Origin: Mortierella sp. BCC40632
Taxonomy: Eukaryota > Mortierellomycota > Mortierellomycetes > Mortierellales > Mortierellaceae
DNA: 64,000 bases
Assembly (NCBI GenBank): GCA_011634665.1
Contig: WAEK01000002.1
Coordinates: forward strand, 889,001 to 953,000
Reading direction: 5' to 3'
Under the pieces are notes generated by a model. It was not told the DNA's origin. It did no database searches and worked only from the letters and a program-made list of their open reading frames with translations. Numbering within the stretch: position 1 is the stretch's first letter; the number at the start of each line of letters is the position of its first letter. Position numbers and translations under genes: made by a program. Shown one piece after another: positions 52,451-64,000 of the stretch.

Positions 52451-54175
52451 TTAGACGCTCAGCTCGGCCTTGCTCTCCTTGGCAAGCACGGCCTCGAAGG
52501 GCTTGAGAGCGGGCTGAACATAGTCCTTCAGGAAACGGTCGACCTGTTGAGGGGCACGTCCGATAAAGGTCGAAGGGTCCATCAAGGAATCGAGATCAGC
52601 CCAGATGGGCTCAAAGTAGGCATCCTTCCTGATACGCTGGATCAAGTCATTCTCTCCACCTTGCTGCTTGACCACAGCACCAGCCTCGTGCGAGAGCACA
52701 CGGATGTGCTCGTGGCATTCCTGACGATCACCACCCTTCTTGACCATGGCCATGATAATGTTCTCGGTTGCCATGAAGGGCAACTCTTGCGAGATACGGC
52801 GCTCAATGACCTTGGGGTAGACAACCAAACCCTCCGAGATGTTCTGGAGAAGAGTCAACAAGATATCCATGGTCAAGAAAGCCTCGGGCAAGCAAATGCG
52901 ACGGTTGGCACTATTTGATTTGAAAAAAAAAAAAAAAAGAGATAAAATTGCAAGAATTGATCCAGGTTGGTTTAGTAAAAAAAAAAAAAAAAAAAAGCTT
53001 TTCGTGGTACCAACTGCAATCATTTTAAAAATACATGAAATAGTCATTGCTCATTACCTGTCGTCAAGAGTACGCTCGAGCCACTGAACACTGGCGGTAC
53101 CAAGAGCATCCTGAACAAGGATCTGAAGGTGACGGGCCAAAGAGCAGGCACGCTCACAACGCATGGGATTGCGCTTGTAGGCCATGGCAGAGCTTCCGAT
53201 CTGATCCTTCTCAAAGGGCTCCTCAATCTCCTTCAAGTTAGCCAAGAGACGAATGTCGGTCGCAATCTTGTGGACCGTGGCGGCAAAGGAGGCCATGGGC
53301 ATCAAGACATCGACATCAATCTTGCGCGAGTAGGTCTGTCCAGTCACGGGATAGTACTCCTTGAAGCCCGAGAGCTCAGTCACACGCTGATCGAGCTGCT
53401 CGACCTTGTCATGGTCACCCTCAAAGAGAGCCAAGAAAGAACCCTGAGTACCAGTGGTGCCCTTGACACCACGGAATCCAAGGTCCTCACGAGCACGGGT
53501 GAGGTTGCGGAGATCCCAGAGCAACTCTTGGACCCAGAGAGTGGCACGCTTACCGACGGTGGTCAATTGAGCGGGCTGGAAATGTGTAAAGCCGAGAGTG
53601 GGCAAGTTCTTGTACTGGTCAGCAAAGGCACTCAAACGCTGGATGACACGGGCCAACTTGGGAAGGAGCAAATCAAGACCGTCGCGGAGGATGATCAGAT
53701 CGCCATTGTCCGTGACATAGCAAGAGGTCGCGCCCAAATGGATAATACCAGCTGCCGAAGGGCAGGCGACTCCAAAGGTGTGAACATGAGCCATGACATC
53801 GTGGCGGCGCTTCTTTTCCTCAGCAATGGCCAAGTCATAGTCGATATCGTACTAGAAAAAAAAGAAAAAAAAAAAAAAAAACAGGACGCGTCCCCAGGAG
53901 AGATAAAAGTCAATACAGAGCCGTATGCAAGCGCTTTTTTTTTTTTTCCTCCATCCCGAAAAAAAAAAGAGATGAAAGACGCTTACGATGTGCTCCTTCA
54001 TCTCTGTGATGGCAGCGTCAGGAATGTCGAGACCGAGTTCCTTCTCAGCAATGGCGAGGTTGAGCCAGAGCTTGCGCCAGGTGCTGAAACGCTTGTTGTC
54101 CGAAAAGTTAGCGGCCATCTCGGGCGAGGCATAGCGTGAGGTCAAAGGCGACTGGTAGCGGGCGTGAGGGTCCAT
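52451..54175 (-). CDS. ADE13: Adenylosuccinate lyase, 3 exons
   Basis: Exons: 54175-53987, 53851-53058, 52910-52451; 480 aa, the yeast Ade13 size. The fumarase-superfamily signature [11 protein letters not shown] (Ser 283 to Pro 292) carries the catalytic loop serine. The substrate-binding His is in [10 protein letters not shown], and [12 protein letters not shown] is also typical. The enzyme acts twice in purine synthesis, on SAICAR and on adenylosuccinate, releasing fumarate; the second step yields AMP. The start is fixed by [17 protein letters not shown], the usual N-terminus. Two TGACTC boxes lie upstream. Intron 1 has an A run just after the donor side and a T run before the acceptor. 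It is divergent from the Gemin5-like gene. Confidence 0.97.
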
Positions 54176-54341
54176 GGTGAAGTGAGGTGGAAAAAAAAAA
54201 AGGGTTGAGGAGTGAGTGGGAGAGAAAGAGAGAGAGAAAGAAGAGGTAAAGAGAAAGAAGAAAGAAGAAAAAGCCTCTCTTCCCTTCCTCTCTCCCCCGC
54301 TTTGTTTTCATTTGATTTTTCCAAGCCGTTCTTTCCGCGCT

Positions 54342-54347
54342 TGACTC
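54342..54347 (+). promoter_or_regulatory. TGACTC box (Bas1/Gcn4-type), copy 1
   Basis: 167 bp upstream of the adenylosuccinate lyase ATG. Equals the core through which yeast Bas1 and Gcn4 control ADE genes. Confidence 0.4.
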
Positions 54348-54405
54348 TCCCTTGTGTGGGCGAGCCTCGTTCCCCCGCACTTGCTCTAGCTGAGATCCAA
54401 AACTT

Positions 54406-54411
54406 TGACTC
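54406..54411 (+). promoter_or_regulatory. TGACTC box (Bas1/Gcn4-type), copy 2
   Basis: Second copy in the same orientation, 64 bp from the first, 231 bp upstream of the lyase ATG. Confidence 0.4.
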
Positions 54412-54703
54412 TTGGTTACGATAACAAGTAAGACGCGGGCCTCTTTTTTTTTTTTTTTTTACTCACATCCTCATCCGACCCCTTAACCTTCCGTAGCTTG
54501 GAAGCCTCACTGACTTGTCTGCTCCTGATGGACAACAATCCTCTCATGAACTCTTCTTCTGGTGTTTCTCTCGAGCTACGGGTCTCCAGGAGCCAGGTGT
54601 CGATCGTTCAACGCAGGCCACAAGAACGCAGAGTGCTTTCTCCACTTACTGCAGAGATCGACCCTTCTTTCCCGAGATTCCAACTCTTGTTACGCCCATT
54701 GTC

Positions 54704-57700
54704 ATGACTTTGAGGATCGCAGTTGACACCTCGTTTCCGCCATCACCGCAATGGTACCAGTCTCACGCAGCCAGTCTCTGCATAGAGTCCGAGACCGAGG
54801 GCTGGTTACTCTACGCGCTCAACAACTCGATCCATATCCTGAACCCATTCTCACTCCGTTATGTGGCTGTTCTCCAGGCAGGCCATACAGCCCGGATCAA
54901 CACCGTGGCAACTCGACCGAGTCGCCCCATATTTGCCTCTAACTCTAATTCAACAGAGAATAGTCAGGACAAGGATAATAGTATGGCAATGAAAGGAATG
55001 GAGAATGAGCAGAGTAGTAGTGTCAATCCGCAGACTCAGAATATGCTTTTGGACACAACACAACACTTTTACGAATCATTGGCTAGTTCCTCAACTACGC
55101 TTGCCCTCGAAAGTGGCGACGCACCGAACAATGATTTGACCACAAGTCTGGAGCTCTCCTATCGTCACAAAGACTCTTCCCAGCAGGATGGTACAGGACT
55201 CGATACCAAATCTCATGGGGTCACTGCCGTTGAGAATGAAACCACAATGTCGACACCCATGAAAAGTCATTTACCACGGAATGCCAAGAGTTTCTTGAAC
55301 AAGGCGCTGGCAGCCTCTGGAGGCGATGATGGCAAAGTGGTATGCTGGAATATTGTGACGCGACAAATCGTCTCTACGCTTTCGCGAAATCATACGGTAA
55401 AGATCGAGAATAGCATGTGCCCATCATTCCTTGGACGGTTGGTGCAAGAGATTCTAGTCCTGTTTTTTGTCTTCGCTGACTTGTGTTACCGCGTTTGCCT
55501 CCCGCGAGATAGAAGGCTGTGAAAGCGGTAGAATGGACGGGAGACGGACAATTGGTTGTTTCTGGTAAGTGCCTTTACCTGTGTCAGACCTATGCTCACA
55601 ATGCATGCAGGTATCAGTAGAGTCTTCGTTTTTCTTCTTCATCATCATCCTCTGACTCCTATTTCTTTCTTCTTACCTATGCCGTGGGTGTGTGTGTGGA
55701 TAATGTTTGTCCGTGTCTTCCTTTTAGGTGATAGCCGAGGAAATGTTGTCGTTTGGGACCCATTCGAAGAAAAGAGTTTCATGAAAGAGCTTGTAGCAAA
55801 ATCGGCCATTTCCTGTATAAGTGCTTCACCAAGAGACCAGAAAACGGTAGCCATTGGGTAAGCAATTGCATCACCCCATACACCCCCACCTTCTCCTTCT
55901 TCCTCCGTCTAAAGCTAAAGTGGTCTTCCACTCTAGAGAGACCTGATTTCTTTACATTTTTTTGTGGGCTCGTGCTTCAATAGTTACTTACTTTTGGTCT
56001 CTCTTTTTACAATAACCCCTCAACGTAGCTATGAAAAGGGCGAGATTCTGTTATGTACTGTCTCATTGAGCAATATTGACATTGTCCGCAGGCTATATGG
56101 GCACTCTGACAAAATCACTAGTTTGTCGTGGCGACCTTCCAGTAAGATATCTAGGCCTACCAATAGGACGGCAATTGCCCTTTCTTTTTCTTTGCGTTTT
56201 GGATAGATCGACTTCCTTACACTCTATTCCCTGTCTCCCCTTTATGTTGTAGCGGAAACAGACCAGGATGTCAAAGTGTTGGCTTCTGGATCAGCGGATC
56301 AAACTATCAGAGTCTGGGACGTTGAGAAGGATACACCAGCAAGGATTCTACGATTACCCGAGGATAGAGTGACGGGTCGTCATGCGGCCTCTACATGGAT
56401 CCCTGTTGCCTGGGTCAGTCAAGGCCGAGATCTCGTCTCCTTTACAACACGGTATACAGATGTGTTCGGCTATCAATTACCTTTGCCTCATTATGCATAC
56501 CACACTTGGACACCATATCCTATTTTATTGTACTGAGTATTTTATCATGTGCGTCTCTTTTAGTGGAACAGGAATTCGCTGGCAGATGGATCCTTGGACA
56601 GGACGATTTGTCAAGATGGTACATGGCCACAGACACAACCGAGCCGTCTTCCAGATACTTGTATGGACACACGGAAACTTTGCGTTTACGATATCATCTG
56701 ACCGAAAGCTGATCGCTTGGGACATGGATAATGATCAGGGTGTCACACAGATCGAGTGCATCGGAGGAAACGTCAACGCATTAAACATCAGTCCTCAGGA
56801 TCCTGGACGCATCGCCATGGGCTTGGCAAACGAGTCCATCAAAACCTGGAATACACTCAGCGAGAGCGAGCCCTATGAAAGTATGATGAGTGACAATCTG
56901 CAAGGGAAAGTGCTCTCAGTCGAATGGCATCCAACCGAACCTGGAAAACTTTGCTTTGGACTCGAGAATGGCACCATTGGGATTTTGAGCGACATGCACC
57001 GAGCATCATCTATTCCAGAAGCCCTTCCAAAAAAGCTTCGTTGGAAAAACAACAAGCAACGGAACACGCAGACATTCTTTCAGTCGCATCACGAGTCGAA
57101 CGTTCATTCAGTAGCATGGTGTAGTCCCAAGAGTCTTGAGGCTCCCGTACCAGAACTATTTGATCTTTCTTTGAATGACAACACATTCTGTGTTATCAGC
57201 TGTGGTGGCGACGGGAAAATTCTGATTGCCAATTCGAATCGACCCACGGGAACGAGCCTCGACCTGGAATGCGTCTTGCAAAGACAAAACTCTGCCTGGT
57301 ATCAGTCCTTTCAGCATATCAAGGGTGTCAGTGCCCCGCACCGACGGGATTTTGCAATTCATCCAAATGAGGATCTCTTGGCTATCGGAAACAATGATGG
57401 ATCTGTTGAGGTCTTTGAGCTCAAGTACTTTCGTCTTGTCTACGTTTACAAAGGTCACCGACAACGCGTGAACCGACTCAAATGGAGTTGTTGCGCAGGA
57501 TCTATTCATGGGACTACGGCAGATGCAGCTCCAGCTTCTTATCTTCTTGCAAGTGGTGCTGATGATGGATCCATTGCGATCCACAAACTCGACCGGTTCT
57601 CCTCAGCAGTCCTGAATTCAACATTTATGCGACAGCTAGCACAAAGGGAATCCAAAGTGGATGATGAAGAGCGATCTTCTGCCACTAGTGCAACACTAGC

Positions 57701-60197
57701 AGCACATCCATATGCGCCCTCATTCAGTTCACACTGCATTGTTCCGACAACGACAGTCTTTGCCAGCTTCAAGCTTTACCAAAAGGGCATTTCAGGTCTC
57801 TCATGGTGTCCCCATCGACATGAGAGCGACAACGGACAAGAGGCGCCTGAACTCTGTTGGCTTGTTGCATCCTCGTTCAGCGGGAGCGCAATCGTATTTC
57901 AACTTCAGTTGAGCGTTGTTGAAAAGGGTGCCTCATCTCAGGATCGTACGGATGGTACCAACGATTTACCTGGGGTAGAACCTCATCTGGATGCCATTGA
58001 TGGCAGTGATAAGCGTTTGAAGGGTAGACACCGACCGATTGCCTCTTTTCCACGACACGAAGGTGGAGCTCTAAGTGTCCAATGGAGTTTGATAGACAAG
58101 ACAAGGATCTATAGTGGAGGAAGGGATTGGAGGGTCTGTTATTGGGATTGGAAAGACTTTCAACTTTCGGAACAAGAGTTCTCGACCATGAAGAAAAAAC
58201 TTGGTTCGAAAGCAGCGGCAGCAGCAGCGGCTACGGTCACAACCAATGCGTCTTCCGCCTCTACCTCGAACGAGAGCTTGTCACCTCAAACGAATTCAAC
58301 ACAACAGACGCGTGGATCAGAGTCCTTAACTAAGAAAGATGTCCCACCCTCGCCACTGTCACAACCGCTCAAGGATGACACCAAGTCAAGTTCCGACACT
58401 AGTGTATCGACTGAAAAGGAGACTTCCATGTTATCGGGCTCACAAGAGCAAACCATAGAGCAGGAGAAAGCGGTCGACTCTTTTGCTTCGTCAGGAGTCA
58501 AACGTTCAGGAAGTTCTGTCTCGACACCTGCCAAGCGTAGTCGCCCGAATACGTCCCATGGTAGTAGCAACAACAACACCAACAACAACAGTAGCAGCAC
58601 GTCCAACCATTCGTCCACTCGAAACATCAACCTCTTTCCGAGATCATCGACTGCATTCCAAGTGACCTCAAAACAAAAGACGCATCTAGAGATTATTCGA
58701 CTGGCGCGAAATCTCTTTTGTCGTCGGAACCAAAGAAATATCCATTCACGTAGTGCTGTGGTTGATGGTAGAGATGCATTGGAAACATCCAGAGAACGCT
58801 GGAAGAGTATGCTCGAGTTTTTCAAACGGGATGGAGAACCAGATGGGATAATGATATCGCAAGTGCTGGAGGCAGAGGTGGACGAACTGAATTTAGAAGA
58901 GGAAGGAGAAGATGAGGATGAGGATGAAGAAGGAGACGATCCAAAAGCACAAACTCAGAATTCCAATGGAAAGGTTGTTCCCTCTGAGAAAGAGGCAAGA
59001 GGCAAGAGTCCCGTACTTGGCTCGTGGGGCTCGGATGAACAAGAGGCCAAGGCCAGTCCACAGCCTTCGATCCATACAAGTGAGATTGGGAGCAAAGAGA
59101 CAGGTCCCGAGTCTTTATTGTTGAACGAAGAGTCCTTGGCATTTGATGGCGATCTAGTGTTTTATGGATCTAGAGAGTCGGTCAAAACCCTGGCCGAGAT
59201 GGAAGCCCAGGCATTGGCAGGATCCACCCAAGGATCCGTCTTTTCGATCGGCAGTGGACTGGGTGTCCTGGAATCATCTGGTCGTAGCAACAACAGCAGC
59301 GGTGCTGGGCTCTCACAAGGATCATCCAATTCCTCCTCTCAACAACTGGCTCAAGTCCCAGTTTTGTATTGGATGGGCGATACACCAAAGATGATGGAGA
59401 TTCTGAGTTCTCAGGTAGCGGACGAAGTCAATGTCCAGGATTGGATTGCACTTGCGTTGTCGCCTCTAGGAGGAGTAGAGGCCTGGAAGAGGATGATGGT
59501 CTTGACTGCTGGCAAGTTTGAGAAAAAGGGTGAGATCCATGCTGCGGTCCTCTGTTATTTGGGAGCAGGAAAGGTCTTTGAGGCTGTGGAGGCCTATAGA
59601 AAGCGAGAGTATTTCCGAGAGGCGTTGATGCTTCTCCGAATTCGAATGTGGGACGACGATGATGATGATGAAGAGGGTGATGTTGAAGGTGACCAAGAGG
59701 AAGAAGGTATAGAGACTGAGAAACTCAACGGACAAAACCATATGCATTCTCCTGGTACCGGTGATTATGAGCGTGGTGGAGGAAGCACAGCTACTTTGAC
59801 CAATGACATGGTCAATGGAAAGACCAAAGAGCCGAAAAAGGATCTTGCTACACTTCATGCACGTATTCTAGCAGAATGGGGATCCAAACTAGAGCGGAAA
59901 AGGTCTTATGAGCAGGCATGCAAATGTCAACTTGCACTGGCATCGTTATTGCGGGTAAAGGAACAAGCTCAAGTGGCAGCCTCTGTTGGATTGCAGACGT
60001 TGGCTCGAAATGGGGATGTGACAACGCTTCGAACCGTGGCAGGACTTGCTCTTCTATTGACAGATGACTTGTCGCAACAGCAGGAGCGGGAACGAGAGTA
60101 TGTGATAGCATTGAGAGAGAAGCGAGAAGCAGATTTGGCTCGACGACGACGGACCTTGGATCTAGCTGAGGAGGATCCAGAGCTGCAGGAAGATTAG
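54704..60197 (+). CDS. Gemin5-like WD40 protein, 6 exons
   Basis: Exons: 54704-55396, 55513-55564, 55728-55857, 56029-56141, 56253-56451, 56564-60197; 1606 aa. The first residues FPPSPQWYQS match the Gemin5 start. Two WD40 propellers follow: ASGSADQTIRVWDVE, FAFTISSDRKLIAWDMD, IAMGLANESIKTWNTLS, CGGDGKILIANS, LAIGNNDGSVEVFE and IYSGGRDWRVCYWDWK are visible repeat ends. The C-terminal part has AGKVFEAVEAYRKREYFREA, the TPR-like dimerisation region of Gemin5. In animals Gemin5 recognises the Sm site and cap of snRNAs in the SMN complex and also binds ribosomes. Low-complexity inserts (Gln, Ser/Asn and acidic) separate the parts. Long exon 6 holds most of the protein. A divergent paralogue with another role cannot be excluded. 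Confidence 0.85.
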
Positions 60198-61130
60198 TCC
60201 TAGAAACTGTAGTGTGAAAAAAAAAAAAAAAAAAAAACTCTCCTTCTTTTTTATCTCATGCTATCGAGTCCGCATAGGCATTCTGGACAAATACCACAGG
60301 TGTCCCCTATCCTTCGCTTTTTTTTTTTTTTTTTTTTTTTTTAACAAGGACCCCATGTGGGCATGCAGAGTTTATGGTATACCAGGGCGGCCGGGGCCGC
60401 CCTGTTGTATCCTGGACCTTAAACGAGAAGGAATCTCGCAAATGGATACTACAGAACCTAGTCTACAGTGTCCATATACTCTTCGGCATCATCTCACATC
60501 GCATGAATGGGTCGAGTATTGTCCGCCCACCCCCTACGTGGCCTGTTGCGCTCATTCGTCGTCTTTTAGCCGGCGTCCATTGTCAACACTTTTTTTTCCA
60601 GCTTCCTAGCCGCTCCATCACATTCAGCTTAGTCTTTCCCTGCACATACTTCAGAACTGTTTCATCCGCCTCTCTGTACGCCTCTCTGAGGTCGGGCTTC
60701 GGCCGCTGTGGACTGTTCAAGTCTGAGAAATCACTGTGGCTAGGTTGGTGTCTCCCATCACCATTGCGTCTCCCGGCGCGTTTGCTCACCGCAGTGATTC
60801 CTTTCGTCTTTTTCCCAGTCCACTGTGGCTGTACACCTCTGTCCCCAGATCTGCGTGCGTCAAATTCCTCAATGGCTTCGATAAATCGAGTTTTTTTTTT
60901 TTTTTTTTAACTATGCGAGGAACTACCATTGGCTAGACCAAAAAAAAATCTTTTGATAACTGCTGTTAAGCAGTAATTGACTTTACAAAGTTCAGGCGCC
61001 AGAGGAGCCCTCTGGGCCCCCGAAAATCGGAAAAATCACACTTTTTTTGGTGCTCAAAGATCCTTTTTGAATCCTTCATTGAAGAATTTTAGGAAAGACA
61101 TGGAACTGAAATCCGCCAAAATATCGAAAT
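60198..61130. other. intergenic region after the Gemin5-like gene
   Basis: Poly-A (about 60216-60237) and poly-T runs (about 60319-60342, 60892-60908). The open frames have ordinary composition but no motif or exon support. No gene seen. Confidence 0.5.
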
Positions 61131-61213
61131 CCGAAAATAGCTCAGTTGGTAGAGCGGGAGACTGTAGTAAGCCTGTTATCTCTAGGTCCCTGGTTCAAAT
61201 CCGGGTTTTCGGA
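61131..61213 (+). tRNA. tRNA-Tyr (anticodon GTA) with a 10-nt intron
   Basis: Acceptor CCGAAAA/TTTTCGG pairs perfectly, with discriminator A. D arm GCTC-AGTTGGTA-GAGC. Anticodon stem GGAGA/TCTCT encloses CTGTAG, a 10-base intron (TAAGCCTGTT at 61163-61172 or a shifted equivalent) and A. The T arm CCTGG-TTCAAAT-CCGGG has one G-T pair. 83 nt before and 73 after splicing. An intron just 3' of the anticodon is usual for eukaryotic tRNA-Tyr. Confidence 0.93.
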
Positions 61214-62345
61214 TATCTTTTTGCTCTTTTGATACTTCCATATGTTGTCGAGTCTCTCGGGCTCTCAAGGCAGATGACGGGAATTGTCATTTTTGCATTT
61301 CGAGATTGTCGTCTTTGGGATCAATTCAACATCTTACTTATTCTTGATGAACCTAAAGAAAGTGAGAAGACCAAGAAGTCATCTACCAATGGGTCTGAAA
61401 GTGGAAGAAGATCAGGTAGAAGGTTGGCGGATGCCGCCGACATACTAAACCTTAACGAGATGACCTTAAGAAAAAAAAAATCTGCTTATCGACTAGCTCT
61501 GTTAGGCGAGACGGGCTATAGGGGCGCTTAAGATATTAGTTTGAAGTGCATTCCCGAAGACTAAGGCACGATTTCCATCCCGAGTTTTTAAGAGGCAAAA
61601 TGACTCCCCCAAGTTTAGCTTTCTAGTGAGGCGGCAGAGGTATTGGGGAGATGTGAGGAGGAGAAGGAAGAAGAGGAGGAGAGGATTGATTTCCGTGAGG
61701 ACTAAACAAAAGCTTAAAGGCAAAGAGTTCCATCCTGGGGTAGATTTTTTTTTTTTTTTTTTTTTTCAAGAATCAGGCAAGAAAAGTTACCTTGTAGTTC
61801 GTTCCGCACGAGTCCATGGGGAGGGAGGTTGTACTGTTGTAAGAGCTAATGAAAAGTATTGGCGTCTTCTAGAGGCGATGTTGGGGATGTACGAGGCGCA
61901 TAAATAAGTGGGTGATAGATAGAAGAATGAAGATTGAGGAAAGGAAAAAGAGAAAGGAAAGGATGAGGATGAAGGGAAAGGGGGAAAACAAGCGTCCCAG
62001 TTGTTCTGAAGGGTACCCTCAAGGTTAGAGAACTTTAGTGGCGCTTCTGCCCATGTCTTGACTCCCAAACCATATAGAAATAGGAGAGATATAGAAAAAA
62101 GGCAGGAGAGACAAAGGAGAAGGTAAAAGAGTGAGAGGAGTAAAAGAACTTGTCCTTTTTTTTCTTGCGAGCCTGTTCATGGCTAGCCTTAGCCGCTGGA
62201 GGGGGGGTCTAGAGAGGAGAGGCGTGGATAAAAAAAAAAAAGGTCACGAGACTCTGGAGGGCAGATGCACGAAGGGAATCCTGGTCTAACAATGTCCATT
62301 CTAAAGTCTTCCGTTTGAGAAGATATCCGCTGCTGCCTCATTTAG

Positions 62346-62387
<42 letters not shown>

Positions 62388-64000
62388 TTAGTGGGAGGGA
62401 CGACCTAGAAAGGATATAGCAAAGAGTAAAAGTACAAGCAGATGGGAGGGAGGCGGGCCAAGGGCAAATCTATAGCTAGGGCTGCACTGGAGCGACTCTC
62501 GAAAACTCGAAATGATGATGGAATGTTGTCCAGAGTTGATACAGAACACTCCTTTGCTTGGACGATATCTTGGTCGTTTGACTAGACTACCAAGGCGGCA
62601 GAGTCAACCCACTACTCTTCTTTTTGGAATAGGAGTAGAGGAAGAAGGGGATCAAAGACAAGGTAAGAACAAGGCAAAGCTTTTTTAAAAGACAGGGGGA
62701 GGAAACCATAGAGAGGTGCATTGGACGCGTCTCTTTCATGATGGGCATCCACCACTCAACAAACTCGAGCTTTTCGGATGCATGAATTTTTTGGAAAAGC
62801 ACGAACCTGTCCACTCCTCTACTGACCAAATGTAAAGACCTGATCTAGAAAGAGCTGATTACAATCTGCCTTACTAGCATGAATGCCAGCTGTGCACAAC
62901 ATGACGCACAAGTAAACATCAGGAAAAGCAGAGCACGAATATCTTCCACAGGCCTGAATGACTCTAATACAGGATGCAAGCTCTGACTCTAAATAACATC
63001 GATGGTTGGGCTATGCTATTTAACTAGGTGTGTCTCTACCGTATTCTGGGGGCTGTAGTCTCTCCCCAGACATGGACGTTGTAGAAGGGTCTACCTGCAA
63101 GGGTTATAATGGAACCAACTAGATAATCGCCTTTGGTAACATTGTGAGGGACGAGCCATTGCGACATCATAGGTTGCTCAGAGTGTCGTTACGGAATATC
63201 TACTGTCGACCGAGGTGTAGAGCATTACCCCCCAGTCTCACCTTTTCAACCTCCCACTGAGAAAGTCACTGCATTGGTTAGCGTGTTTGGTTAACAGACT
63301 CTCTGGTCGTGGCGTGCGCAAACTGCCCGGGAAGCGCTGGTTGCTATCAGCAGTTGTTATCACAAATGACCGCTTGACGCGATGGCTATTCTGCCTCCGC
63401 TGTACGGTACAACATCCGAAGTAAGGCCAAGGTCGTAACCCACTATTAGTATAAAAAAAAAGTATCAGCCAAGGTAATTCATTCCTGTGTCGCCTCACAA
63501 TCAAACTAAAAAAAGGATTCAAGTCTGGACCCCGAAGAGCGCGGAGGGTGAGTGCTGGGCCCATTCTCCCAACAAGAACAAGAGTAGTCATGTCATCATC
63601 GTTTGGGTAACCCAGCTATCAAAAAAAAAAAAAAAAAAAAAAAAACGCTTCGCAGTTCCTCCCTTTCCCTTTCCCGCCTCTTCTCCCCCCTTTTTTTTCT
63701 TTCCACGGTTCATCTAGCTGGGGTTCAGAATAGGAAAACCGGACAGAAAAGTGAAGAGTCGATTGAGCTTGACGGTCCTTGGGGTTTTTTCCGGGCTAGG
63801 GGAGCAGTTCCCGGTCTGCGGCGCAAAAAATATTAATGGGTTGTGTCTATGCATCCTTTCGGCATAAATGGCGCTGAGATCGGGTTTCGATCGGTTCCCA
63901 AGCAGTCATATATTATCCGCGGTGTGTATGTGTGTGGGAGTGAGAAAAATAGGAATGGCCAAGAGTAGAAGATGTGTGATGCCCAATCATTTTCTAGTTT
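61214..64000. other. 2.8-kb gene-poor terminal region
   Basis: No acceptable protein gene. It contains a poly-T run (61746-61766), a 38-base poly-A (62346-62383), a GT/GA-rich stretch (61910-62130) and a tRNA-like remnant (about 63266-63330). Short frames of mixed composition (61214-61531 +, 61502-61723 -, 62587-62829 -) could be decayed pieces of a gene or transposon, but I recognise none. Confidence 0.45.
62346..62383. repeat. poly-A run of 38
   Basis: Uninterrupted A from 62346 to 62383 in the gene-poor terminal region. Confidence 0.95.

Larger units (their letters stand above)
54176..54703. other. divergent promoter region (adenylosuccinate lyase / Gemin5-like)
   Basis: 528 bp between start codons. 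Contains the TGACTC pair (54342-54347, 54406-54411) and a poly-T run (about 54444-54461). An upstream open frame joins the Gemin5 frame but has no ATG. Confidence 0.6.

Noticed and set aside
53129..54139. 336-aa open frame on the strand opposite adenylosuccinate lyase
   Set aside because: Antisense shadow of a clearly identified gene, and it runs through an intron.
54515..54703. N-terminal extension of the Gemin5-like frame
   Set aside because: Open but lacks an ATG; the family start PPSPxWY follows the ATG at 54704.
63755..63790. Short match to a 28S rRNA helix (TTGAGCTTGAC)
   Set aside because: Only about 11 bases agree; the flanks do not match rRNA, so chance is likely.

Overview
The window looks like ordinary nuclear chromosome from an intron-rich, early-diverging fungus. 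It carries split genes with short GT-AG introns, a chitin deacetylase, a copper-fist regulator, adenylosuccinate lyase, two nuclear tRNA genes and a very high load of A/T homopolymers and GA/CT/CA microsatellites. Retention of Gemin5-like, ICE2-like, TMEM33-like and DPP8/9-like genes, with homopolymer-rich introns, points to Mortierellomycota/Mucoromycota (Mortierella-like) rather than yeasts. That placement is inference. I saw no prokaryotic operon, CRISPR array, viral gene or intact transposon.

Layout. 1-879 (+): 3' end of an unidentified acidic, Ala-rich protein. 1.8-2.7 kb (-): prolyl-4-hydroxylase-like dioxygenase. 3.15-7.94 kb (-): DPP8/9-type prolyl dipeptidase, 7 exons. 9.1-11.7 kb (-): mitochondrial D-2-hydroxyglutarate dehydrogenase, 8 exons, divergent from 12.4-16.8 kb (+): importin-7/Sxm1-type karyopherin, 10 exons. 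17.1-18.75 kb (-): TMEM33/Pom33 membrane protein. 20.1-22.3 kb (-): GPI-type chitin deacetylase. 23.7-26.7 kb (-): copper-fist factor. 28.6-30.1 kb (+): Ran GTPase. 30.6-34.3 kb (+): ICE2/NARG2-like protein. 34.7-36.9 kb (+): Elongator subunit ELP4, convergent with 37.2-40.8 kb (-): mitochondrial leucyl-tRNA synthetase. 41.9 kb (-): tRNA-Val(AAC). 45.1-47.6 kb (+): bHLH factor. 48.9-51.7 kb (+): adenylate kinase, convergent with 52.45-54.2 kb (-): adenylosuccinate lyase. 54.7-60.2 kb (+): Gemin5-like WD40 protein. 61.1 kb (+): tRNA-Tyr with an intron. The last 2.8 kb has no convincing gene.

Exon models were built by hand. I joined GT..AG sites so that reading frame and family motifs run through, and total lengths are multiples of three for every complete model. 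Two weak points remain: one DPP8/9 intron ends in TG instead of AG, and the first exon of the TMEM33 gene was not found.

Functional threads: purine metabolism (adenylosuccinate lyase makes AMP, adenylate kinase uses it, and two TGACTC boxes lie upstream of the lyase); nuclear transport (Ran, an importin, and a TMEM33/Pom33 protein linked to pores and ER in yeasts); tRNA and translation (ELP4, LeuRS, two tRNAs); and snRNA biogenesis (ICE2-like and Gemin5-like). None forms an operon. The most interesting leads are the fungal ICE2 homologue, the aberrant splice acceptor at the DPP catalytic serine, the poly-A-encoded lysine tail of the copper-fist protein, the 1.7-kb adenylate kinase intron with an internal TATA box, and a 198-bp element bounded by a perfect 14-bp inverted repeat.
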